DNA of 59,134 bases from Armatimonadota bacterium (GTDB lineage: Bacteria > Armatimonadota > UBA5829 > JAUSEB01), in assembly GCA_030649165.1 (NCBI GenBank), contig JAUSGG010000103.1, positions 1 to 59,134 of the forward strand, written 5' to 3'. Positions 51,073-58,190 of this stretch are shown here, in pieces. The notes below the pieces were generated by a model that did no database searches, was not told the origin of the DNA, and saw only the letters and a list, made by a program, of their open reading frames with translations. Each line of letters opens with the position of its first letter. Positions within the stretch are counted from its first letter, which is position 1. The position numbers and the translations under genes were made by a program.

Positions 51073-53094
51073 GTGAAGATTTGCGAAAACGGAATTGCCA
51101 GGCTCTCGGTATACGTCCCGGCAAAGCCGACGCCGGCCGAGATGCATGCCGCGAAGGAACTGGCGAAGTATCTGAAGAAGATGAGCGGCGCGAGTTTCCG
51201 GATCGTCCGAGGAATTCCAAATGCCGGCCCGGCTTTGATCGTCGCTGACATAGATCATACGCCGCTCGCCAGAGCGCGGACAATGGCCGCCGAATCCGTC
51301 CTGCGGGTGATGGACGGAGATCGCCTTTTTCTCCTGGGCGGGGACCCGCGCGGGACGCTTACGGGCGTCTACGCGTTCCTCAGGGACGAACTCCGCTGCG
51401 TTTTTCCACAGCCCAACTCATCCGACGAGTATGTCCCGAAGAAAGCCACAATCGAGATCGCTCCAAAGGATTACTATCACGAACCGTTTCTGCCGTGGCG
51501 TTACATCATCGGCGGAGGAGGTATGAACACTATCGATTGGGCGGCAAAGGCCGGCATGAGCTGCGGCGGAGTCCCATGCGACGGCAGCGTGGAACTCGAT
51601 TGGCAGGGTGAAAAACCCCTCCTGCCTGAAGACCAGGCTGAATGGTGGGCACACGAAACTGTGACGCTTCGGGGCGAGCCCGGCATCTGGATCGTCGGTC
51701 ACGCGGCTGCGATGATTATGCCGCCTTCCAAATACTTTGACACCCATCCCGAGTACTTCGCCTACAACCCGAACCAATCGTCCAACGCCATACGGACGGT
51801 CGTGAACGGCCGGGATTCTTTCGGAATTTGCTGGACGCATCCCGAGGTCAACCGCATCTACAAAGATTACTTCCTCGATTTCTTCGCCCGCCACCCGTAC
51901 GTTACCCGGTTCACCTTCTTCCCGAACGACGGCCAACCGCACTGTTGGTGCGATAACTGTCGCAAGGTCGAGGAGCCGTGGAAGGGCAAGACCACGAACG
52001 ATTTGCAGTACACGAGGAATTACCTGCTTTTCACGTCCAGAATTGCAGAGGCCGTGGCGGAGAAGTTCCCGCACGTCCGAATCGAGGTTGGCAGTTACTC
52101 CAGTCACACCGAGCTCCCGGACAACTATGATCAAGATTTGCCGGAAAACCTGGACGTACTCTTCTGCATTTTCGAGCGGAAATGGGACCGCGCCTTGGAT
52201 GACCCGCCATCGGACAAGGAGCTTCGCGAGACCCTGCCAATGGCGCTTATCTCTTCTTATGAGAAAGATGCGCTCAAGTATACGAAGTACCACGAGTTGT
52301 TCGCCAAGTGGCGGAAACGCATGAAGGGGGAGTTGCACTACTACGACTATCTTACCAGCACGTTTGCTTCGTGCGGTATGCTTTTCCCGGTCAGCAGGTC
52401 CTCATGCCGGACGATCCGCTATCTGAAGGAGCAGGGCTTCACGGGATACGGCACTCAATGGTTCAACGTGCCGCTTATGTGGGCGTCCTACGGCCTGTCG
52501 ATGTACGTGACGGCCAGGACCATGTGGGATGGAGACGCGCAGTGGGAACACCTGGCGCGTGAATACTGCCGCGGGTTCTTTGAGGACGCCGCGGGGCCGA
52601 TGTTCCGGTTCTTCAAGACCCTGGAGGACTCCGCCCACCACGTCAGGTTCGGAATGGGAATCCCGGAGATCCTCCAGATATTCGATCAGCAGACCTACGA
52701 CACCTGCCGGCAACTCCTTCGTGACGCGATTTCGGCGAAAGTCCCAGCGAAAGTGAAGAGACGTATTCGAGACCAGCAGACCCTGCTGGAATTCGGCCAC
52801 CTGTTCTGGCTGACCCGGCAGGTCGAGATGAAGATCGAGGAAGCGCTTGAGAACGGCAGATTGGACGATACGTTCTCCCTGCTGGGCGAACACCTGAAGA
52901 TCGATGACCGCATACAGAGACTCTTCAACCATCCTCTCTTGCGTTGGGGCAAGGGTGGGAACGGGGTGATCTACCGCCACATCATGGGCCATCTAGCCGA
53001 CAACCGCGGCATACTGCACGTCGTGAAACTGATGAAAGAGGCGACCAACAAGAAGAACCGGGATATGTGGTACGACCCAAACGCGAAGCTCTGA
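51073..53094 (+). CDS. DUF4838 domain protein (alpha-glucuronidase-like N-domain), paralogue 1
   Basis: The 673-aa protein opens with an N-terminal beta/alpha domain (VYVPAKPTPAEMHAAKELAK, then YLKKMSGASFRIV) of the type preceding GH67/GH20 catalytic domains. A DUF4838 barrel follows, with GICWTHPEVNRIY, FFPNDGQPHCWCDNCRKVEE and a long C-terminal helical domain ending NKKNRDMWYDPN. There is no signal peptide. The start is GTG 51073 after AAGGAG. It shares most of its sequence with the protein at 56007-58007. It is bracketed by palindromes at 51003 and 53154. A glycosidase role is probable; the substrate is unknown. Confidence 0.85.
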   Translation: MKICENGIARLSVYVPAKPTPAEMHAAKELAKYLKKMSGASFRIVRGIPNAGPALIVADIDHTPLARARTMAAESVLRVMDGDRLFLLGGDPRGTLTGVYAFLRDELRCVFPQPNSSDEYVPKKATIEIAPKDYYHEPFLPWRYIIGGGGMNTIDWAAKAGMSCGGVPCDGSVELDWQGEKPLLPEDQAEWWAHETVTLRGEPGIWIVGHAAAMIMPPSKYFDTHPEYFAYNPNQSSNAIRTVVNGRDSFGICWTHPEVNRIYKDYFLDFFARHPYVTRFTFFPNDGQPHCWCDNCRKVEEPWKGKTTNDLQYTRNYLLFTSRIAEAVAEKFPHVRIEVGSYSSHTELPDNYDQDLPENLDVLFCIFERKWDRALDDPPSDKELRETLPMALISSYEKDALKYTKYHELFAKWRKRMKGELHYYDYLTSTFASCGMLFPVSRSSCRTIRYLKEQGFTGYGTQWFNVPLMWASYGLSMYVTARTMWDGDAQWEHLAREYCRGFFEDAAGPMFRFFKTLEDSAHHVRFGMGIPEILQIFDQQTYDTCRQLLRDAISAKVPAKVKRRIRDQQTLLEFGHLFWLTRQVEMKIEEALENGRLDDTFSLLGEHLKIDDRIQRLFNHPLLRWGKGGNGVIYRHIMGHLADNRGILHVVKLMKEATNKKNRDMWYDPNAKL

Positions 53095-53153
53095 TGCTGG
53101 GTTTTCTTAACATGAAAGCTCGAAAGTAGGAAAGGGCGAAAAGAATGCCTAAC

Positions 53154-53181
53154 CTATCCCTCCAGGTACCTGGAGGGATAG
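53154..53181. repeat. perfect 28-bp palindrome of the CCTCCAGGTACCTGGAGG family
   Basis: The element is a perfect palindrome with CTATCC at each outer edge and CCTCCAGGTACCTGGAGG in the centre. It lies between the DUF4838 gene (plus) and the end of the repeat protein (minus), where a transcription terminator for both could sit. Confidence 0.92.
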
Positions 53182-53194
53182 AACACTGAACCCT

Positions 53195-54661
53195 CTATCG
53201 CAGCTTCACGACATTGGACGGTTGAGCGTGCAACACCAGACTCAAGCCTGCGCCGGAGAACGTGCCCGAAGCGACGGCGTAATCCCCGTCTTGAATCCCG
53301 CTCAATCCGGGAGCTACTACCATCACCGGCATACCGGAGCCATCATCAACAGTGAAAGAGTAACCACTAATCAGAACCGTCACCTTGCCCGATACTTTGA
53401 AGGTGAACTTGGCGGAGGCGGCGGACATAATCGGATCATATACCGCCTTATTGCTGATGCCGCACACAGGGAGGGGCGGGGGTGGCGGCAGGGGCGGCAG
53501 GGGCGGCGGGATGTTTGTACCATGCCACAGTATCGCCTGCTGCTGGTTCAACGACGTGTTGTGAGCCCATCCGACCACCCAAACCTCGCCTGGCGACGCC
53601 GGCGACGTCTCAATGCCGTACGCATACGATTCGGAGTATCCACTGGGCAGAAACGTGTGCAGGTCCACCCAGCTTGCGGCGGTCCCGCTCCACATACCGG
53701 CGTGAGGTACCCACTCGTCCGGCGCTTGTTCGAACTCTTGTGCGCCTGCTTGGTACCCGCCGGAGACGCCATAGGCCCCGGAATTCCACGCATAGGGGTA
53801 CGGACTCAAACGGTTTATATAATTGGGCGGGGGCCCGCCCTGGTCGAGGTCCACGAAGCTTGCGGCAGACCCGCTCCATAAGCTGGCGTGGCTTACGTTG
53901 TTTCCATCTTCACGGTGATTACCTAGTCCGACTCCGCCAACTTGCTGGCCCCCTCCGACGCCACAGGCACTCGATCCATACGACCAGGCCGGATTGAGAT
54001 CAATCCAGCTTGCCGCCGTCCCGCTCCACAGAGCAGCGTGCAAGTACCAAAAGGGCGGACCATCGAAGTAGCCCACTTGCTGGCCGCCGGAGACGCCCCA
54101 AGCACCCGAACTCCCAAACCCAGGACTTGGGTGAAGATCCACCCAGCTTGCGGCAGTTCCGCTCCACAAGCTGGCGTGAGGGCTACTGACGGGAAAGCCA
54201 TCTACATAGGCGCATCCCACTTGCTGGCCACCGCCGACGCCATAGACCCTCGAACTCCAGGTATCCGACATTCCCGAAGGGTACGCGAACGGGTCGAGGT
54301 CCACCCAGCTTGCGGCAGACCCGTTCCACAAGACAGCGTGCTCCTGCAAACCAGGGAGACCGTGGGCGTCCACCGTAGCGTAGCCCGCCTGCTGGCCGCC
54401 GGAGACGCCACGGCCAGACGAACCCGACCCGATCGGGTCGAGGTCCACCCAGCTTGCGGCGGTCCCGTTCCACAAACCGGCGTGATACTGGCCGCCAAAA
54501 CCTGCTTCTCCCACTTGCTGGCCACTGGAGACGCCAAAGGCCCGCGAAAACACCGCACCATCGGGGTTGAGGTTTACGACCGTCCATCCGGCGGACGCCG
54601 GGGTGTGAGAACCCGCCACGGAGAGCAAACAGGCGGCGAAGAACAAGAAGACACTTTTCAT
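53195..54661 (-). CDS. secreted tandem-repeat protein (HAF/propeller-like) with Pro-rich linker
   Basis: The 488-aa protein has a signal peptide (MKSVFLFFAACLLSVAG, then SHTPASAG) and about eight or nine repeats of roughly 40 residues, each with ASLWSGTAASWVDL and then GVSGGQQVG. These resemble HAF-type extracellular repeats that form a beta-propeller. A linker with many prolines (PPPLPPLPPP) leads to a C-terminal OB-like domain (VSGKVTVLISGYSFTVDDGS, GDYAVASGTFSGAG). GGGAGGAG precedes the ATG. Repeat-to-repeat similarity at the DNA level is high. It is probably surface-attached or exported; binding partners are unknown. It lies between two palindromes. Confidence 0.78.
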   Translation of the reverse strand: MKSVFLFFAACLLSVAGSHTPASAGWTVVNLNPDGAVFSRAFGVSSGQQVGEAGFGGQYHAGLWNGTAASWVDLDPIGSGSSGRGVSGGQQAGYATVDAHGLPGLQEHAVLWNGSAASWVDLDPFAYPSGMSDTWSSRVYGVGGGQQVGCAYVDGFPVSSPHASLWSGTAASWVDLHPSPGFGSSGAWGVSGGQQVGYFDGPPFWYLHAALWSGTAASWIDLNPAWSYGSSACGVGGGQQVGGVGLGNHREDGNNVSHASLWSGSAASFVDLDQGGPPPNYINRLSPYPYAWNSGAYGVSGGYQAGAQEFEQAPDEWVPHAGMWSGTAASWVDLHTFLPSGYSESYAYGIETSPASPGEVWVVGWAHNTSLNQQQAILWHGTNIPPPLPPLPPPPPLPVCGISNKAVYDPIMSAASAKFTFKVSGKVTVLISGYSFTVDDGSGMPVMVVAPGLSGIQDGDYAVASGTFSGAGLSLVLHAQPSNVVKLR

Positions 54662-54921
54662 TTCCTTCTTCTCCTCCCTTTACTGTCTCAGGAGCCAGAT
54701 TACATACAAAGAAAGCCCTGGCGTTGCTGGTACTACTGGAGCAGTCCGTAAACTACCGGGCCTTATGTACATACATCATGGGGCTTATCCGCCGTTTGTC
54801 AAGTGGTTTCGGAGAATCGGGTAATTGTACGAGGGACGCCCTGTCCCTTCCCTATGGTTCGCGATTGGACAAGGTATCTCGAATCAACTGGAAGAAGATG
54901 TAACTGTCCCCATGGAATAGA

Positions 54922-54970
54922 GACCGAGCCAAAGGTTGCAGCCCTCCAGGTAGGGTACCTGGAGGGATAG
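54922..54970. repeat. CCTCCAGGTA-family palindrome with flank
   Basis: GCCCTCCAGGTA, GGG and TACCTGGAGGGATAG form the palindrome; the preceding bases (GACCGAGCC) are a diverged form of the flank of the copies at 5404 and 6330 (CTTGAGCCATAGGTGG). It stands directly before the relic of a DUF4838 gene. Confidence 0.85.
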
Positions 54971-54977
54971 GATTAGG

Positions 54978-55016
54978 ACGCAACCAACGTGAAGAACAGG
55001 GATATGTGGTACGAGG
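54978..55016 (+). pseudogene. relic of a DUF4838 gene 3' end
   Basis: The bases match codons near the end of the DUF4838 gene (57953-57990); the frame reads NVKNRDMWYE, compared with NKKNRDMWYE in the intact protein. Upstream, homology stops at the palindrome at 54970. The URO-D start lies 17 bases after it. This shows that an earlier DUF4838 copy ended here, so the URO-D-DUF4838 unit was duplicated. Confidence 0.78.
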
Positions 55017-55032
55017 GGTCATAAATCTCACC

Positions 55033-56010
55033 ATGACACCAAAAGAAGTAGTAATTCGCGCCATTCGTTTCCAATCCCCCGGTCGCCTGCCGCGCAACCT
55101 TGCCCCGGAATACGGGTCGGATTTCGCCTTCGCCGGTATGAGCCGATCTCCCGACCTCCGACCCGGGGCGGGTATTGACGAGTGGGGGTGCGTCTGGGAG
55201 AACATCGGCGTGTCCAAGCACGGAGAGGTGAAGGATTTCCCCCTCAAGGACTGGTCGGGTTGGGACAAGCTGCAAATACCTGACATACGTGATCCAGCCA
55301 GGTGGGAAGACCTCGATGGAGCGAGAGACGGGGCGACCGACAAGTTCCTCCTGGCCTACGGCGTCTCGCTTTATGAGAGAGTCCATTTCGTCCGCGGGCT
55401 GGAGAATACCTGGGCGGATACTCTCAACAACCCGGATGAGCTCGGCAAGCTGATAGATATCCTGGTCGAGATGAACCTCTACGCTATAGAGCGTTTCGCC
55501 CAAGCGGGGGCCGACGGTTATTACTTCTGTGACGACTGGGGTCTTCAGAAGGGCCTTATGATCTCCCCGCGGTCCTGGCGCGCGATTTGGAAACCGCGAT
55601 ACGCCCGAGTGTACGCGGCGGCGCATGAGGCCGGACTCCTCACCTTTCTTCATAGTTGCGGGGACATCACCGCCATTCTTAACGACCTGATCGAGGTCGG
55701 GCTGGACGTGATCCAGATGGACCAGCAGGAGAATATGGGACTGGAGCTGCTCGGCGAGCGATTCGGCGGCCGCATAACGTTCTGGTGTCCCGTGGACATT
55801 CAACAGACGATGGCCCACGGCTCAATTGAAGACATCCGCACCTACTGCCGCCGAATGGTCAAGAATCTGGGCCGGCCCGAAGGAGGTTTCATAGCGCAGT
55901 GGTACTCCGACCCTGCGGGGGCCGGGCACCGCCCGGAGGCTATCGAAGCCATGTGCGAGGAATTTCTGAGCATCAGCGACGAACGAAGCAAAGGAGATAT
56001 AAACCCTTGA
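55033..56010 (+). CDS. uroporphyrinogen-decarboxylase-like (URO-D superfamily) protein
   Basis: The 325-aa protein begins MTPKEVVIRAIRFQSPGRLP, then NLAPEYGSDF, with GADGYYFCDDWGLQKGLMIS, LLTFLHSCGDITAILNDLIE and GLDVIQMDQQENMG. These are the URO-D barrel elements of the catabolic branch. It is distinct from the paralogues at 4048 and 46074. The start is ATG 55033, 17 bases beyond the relic of a DUF4838 gene. Its stop (TGA 56008-56010) overlaps the TTG of the next gene, so it is translationally coupled to a DUF4838 protein. The pair probably works in one pathway. Confidence 0.86.
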   Translation: MTPKEVVIRAIRFQSPGRLPRNLAPEYGSDFAFAGMSRSPDLRPGAGIDEWGCVWENIGVSKHGEVKDFPLKDWSGWDKLQIPDIRDPARWEDLDGARDGATDKFLLAYGVSLYERVHFVRGLENTWADTLNNPDELGKLIDILVEMNLYAIERFAQAGADGYYFCDDWGLQKGLMISPRSWRAIWKPRYARVYAAAHEAGLLTFLHSCGDITAILNDLIEVGLDVIQMDQQENMGLELLGERFGGRITFWCPVDIQQTMAHGSIEDIRTYCRRMVKNLGRPEGGFIAQWYSDPAGAGHRPEAIEAMCEEFLSISDERSKGDINP

Positions 56011-58007
56011 GGATTTGTGAGGGCGGCGTCGCCAAGTGCTCCGTCTGCGTCCCATCAGACGCGACGCCGGCCGAATTGCACGCCGCGAAACAACTGACGA
56101 AGTACCTCAGGAAAATGAGCGGGGCGAGCTTTCGGGTCGTGCGGGGAATCCCCGACAGCGGGCCCGCGCTTATTGTCGCGGACATCGCCCACACGCCCCT
56201 TGCCGGAGCGCGCGCCATGGCCGGCCAATCCATCATGAGGATCATGGATGGTGATCGTCTGTTTCTCGTGGGCGCCGATCCGAGGGGAACACTGATCGGT
56301 GTCTATGACTTCCTCAGGGCCGAGCTCGGATGCGTTTTCCCGCAGTTCAAGCCGGCGGATGAGTACCTGCCTGAGAAAGCCACTATCGATGTTTCGGCAA
56401 AGGAGTACTACCACGAGCCATTTCTGGCTTCTCGGTACTGTGTTTGCAGTCCGGATTTGCGAATGCCCGATTGGTCGGCGAAAGTCGGCATGAGTTACGC
56501 TGAACCGCCGGTGGCTCTCAACTGGAAGGGCGAAGGACCGTTGCTGCATGAGGAAGCGGCGGCCAAATGGGTTCGTGAGTGCATAACACTGCGAGGAGAG
56601 ACGAACGTTTCCATCTTCGGCCACGCGAGCAGGACGATCATGCCGCCGTCGAAATACTTCGACCAACACCCGGAGTATTTCGCGTATAATCCGGGCCAGC
56701 CTTCCAATGCCATACGTACCGTCAAGGACGGCCGCGATTCGTTCGGAATATGCTGGACGCATCCCGAGGTGAACCGCATTTTCCAGGAATTCTTCCTCGA
56801 TCTATTCGCGCAACATCCTTACCTGACGAGGTTCACGTTCTTCCCCAATGACGGCCAGCCGCCCTGCTGGTGCGATGCGTGCCGGACAGTTGAAGAACCT
56901 TGGAAGGGCAAGACCGCGGACAATTTGCAGTACACGAAGAACTATCTTCTCTTCACGGCAAGGATAGCCAGGGCGTTGGCGGAGACGTTTCCGCACGTTC
57001 GCCTGGAGGTGGGCAGCTACTCAAGCCATACCGAGATTCCCGACGATTTTGACGATGATTTGCCGGAGAACATCGATGTGATCTTCTGCATCTTCGAACG
57101 CAAATGGGACCGCGCGCTCGATGACCCGCCGACGGATGAGGAACTGCGGGAGACCATTCCAAAGGCGCTGGTCTCCACCTGGGAGAAGGACGCGCCGAAA
57201 TATACGAAGTACCACGAGCTGTTTGCCAAATGGCGGAAACACATCGAGGGTGAGTTCCACTATTACGACTATCTCACCAGCACGGCCGCTTCGTGCGGAA
57301 TGCTCTTCCCTGTCAGCAGGTCCTCCTGCCGGACCGTCCGTTGCCTGAGATCGCAAGGCTTCTCAGGATATGGCACTCAGTGGTTTCACGTGCCGGTAAT
57401 GTGGGCGTCGTACGGCTTGTCGTTTTACGTGACGGCGAGAACTATGTGGGATGGAGACGCGCAATGGGAGGACCTGGCGCGTGAATACTGCCGCGGGTTC
57501 TTCGAGGAAGCCTCAGAGCCCATGTTCCAGTTCTTCAAGACCCTGGAGGACTCCGCACACCACGTCAGGTTCGGAATGGGAATTCCGGAGATACTCCAAG
57601 TCTTCGATCGAGAGACCTATGAGACTTGCAGCCAGCTTCTTCGCGAAGCCATTTCAGCGAAGGTCCCTGGGAAGGTGAAAAGACGCATTCGCGACCAGCA
57701 GACCTTGCTCGAATTCGGCCACCTTTTCTGGCAGACCCGACAGGTCGAGATGAAGATCGAGGAAGCGCTGGCGAACGACCGGCTAGACGACACGTTTGCG
57801 CTCCTCCGAGAACACGTGAAGATCGATGATCGAATTCAGAAACTCTTCGACCGGCCGCTCCTGCGGGACCGCAAGAACTTCATCTTCCGGCATATAATGG
57901 GCCATCTCGCCGACAAACGCGGCATCCTGCACGCCGTGAAACTGATGAAAGACGCGACGAACAAGAAGAACAGGGATATGTGGTACGAGGTGGACGAGAA
58001 GGTCTGA
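56007..58007 (+). CDS. DUF4838 domain protein (alpha-glucuronidase-like N-domain), paralogue 2
   Basis: The 666-aa protein is a close paralogue of 51073-53094, sharing long stretches such as VADIAHTPLAGAR, HPEVNRIF, FFPNDGQPPCWCDACRTVEE and GDAQWEDLAREYCRGFFEEA. TTG 56007 overlaps the URO-D stop, with AAGGAG 10 nt upstream. There is no signal peptide. The C-terminal end NKKNRDMWYEVDEKV gave rise to the relic at 54978. Differences from paralogue 1 are concentrated in the N-terminal 150 residues and around PEYFAYNPGQ, which may reflect different substrates. A glycosidase role is likely but not shown. Confidence 0.86.
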   Translation: MRICEGGVAKCSVCVPSDATPAELHAAKQLTKYLRKMSGASFRVVRGIPDSGPALIVADIAHTPLAGARAMAGQSIMRIMDGDRLFLVGADPRGTLIGVYDFLRAELGCVFPQFKPADEYLPEKATIDVSAKEYYHEPFLASRYCVCSPDLRMPDWSAKVGMSYAEPPVALNWKGEGPLLHEEAAAKWVRECITLRGETNVSIFGHASRTIMPPSKYFDQHPEYFAYNPGQPSNAIRTVKDGRDSFGICWTHPEVNRIFQEFFLDLFAQHPYLTRFTFFPNDGQPPCWCDACRTVEEPWKGKTADNLQYTKNYLLFTARIARALAETFPHVRLEVGSYSSHTEIPDDFDDDLPENIDVIFCIFERKWDRALDDPPTDEELRETIPKALVSTWEKDAPKYTKYHELFAKWRKHIEGEFHYYDYLTSTAASCGMLFPVSRSSCRTVRCLRSQGFSGYGTQWFHVPVMWASYGLSFYVTARTMWDGDAQWEDLAREYCRGFFEEASEPMFQFFKTLEDSAHHVRFGMGIPEILQVFDRETYETCSQLLREAISAKVPGKVKRRIRDQQTLLEFGHLFWQTRQVEMKIEEALANDRLDDTFALLREHVKIDDRIQKLFDRPLLRDRKNFIFRHIMGHLADKRGILHAVKLMKDATNKKNRDMWYEVDEKV

Positions 58008-58111
58008 GGGCGCCATCGGTCCCATACGTCTCATTAGTCCCGTGCGGAAGCTACAGAAAGGTATCGCCCCTCCCCCTTTTCTGCTAATATAGCAGAGGTG
58101 GTTACAAACAT

Positions 58112-58142
58112 ATTCCTCGTCGTTCCTCCCCTCGGAATGACA
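58112..58142. repeat. 'ATTCCTCGTCGTTCC...GGAATGAC' intergenic repeat
   Basis: ATTCC and GGAAT arms surround CTCGTCG...CCTC. This is a version of a short repeat common in intergenic DNA of many bacteria (reverse complement TCATTCCGAG...GACGAGGAAT). It lies in the 183-base gap before the third DUF4838 gene. Upstream, TCTGCT-AATAT-AGCAGA (58080-58096) is another small hairpin. Confidence 0.6.
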
Positions 58143-58190
58143 ACGCTTATTGATGACCATATCCTGAGGCTTTGTAGGAGGTTCTTCCGA

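Larger units (their letters stand above)
54662..55032. other. gap with palindrome and a relic of a DUF4838 3' end
   Basis: This 371-base gap has no gene. At 54922-54970 is a palindrome of the CCTCCAGGTA family with its flank (GAGCCAAAGGTTGCAGCC). At 54978-55016 is a 39-base stretch matching the 3' end of the DUF4838 gene at 57953-57990 (shared GAAGAACAGGGATATGTGGT and ACGAGG). It is the tail of a lost DUF4838 copy. Confidence 0.8.

Noticed and set aside
58080-58096. Terminator after the second DUF4838 gene
   Set aside because: TCTGCT-AATAT-AGCAGA forms a weak AT-rich stem and is not followed by T residues on the plus strand.
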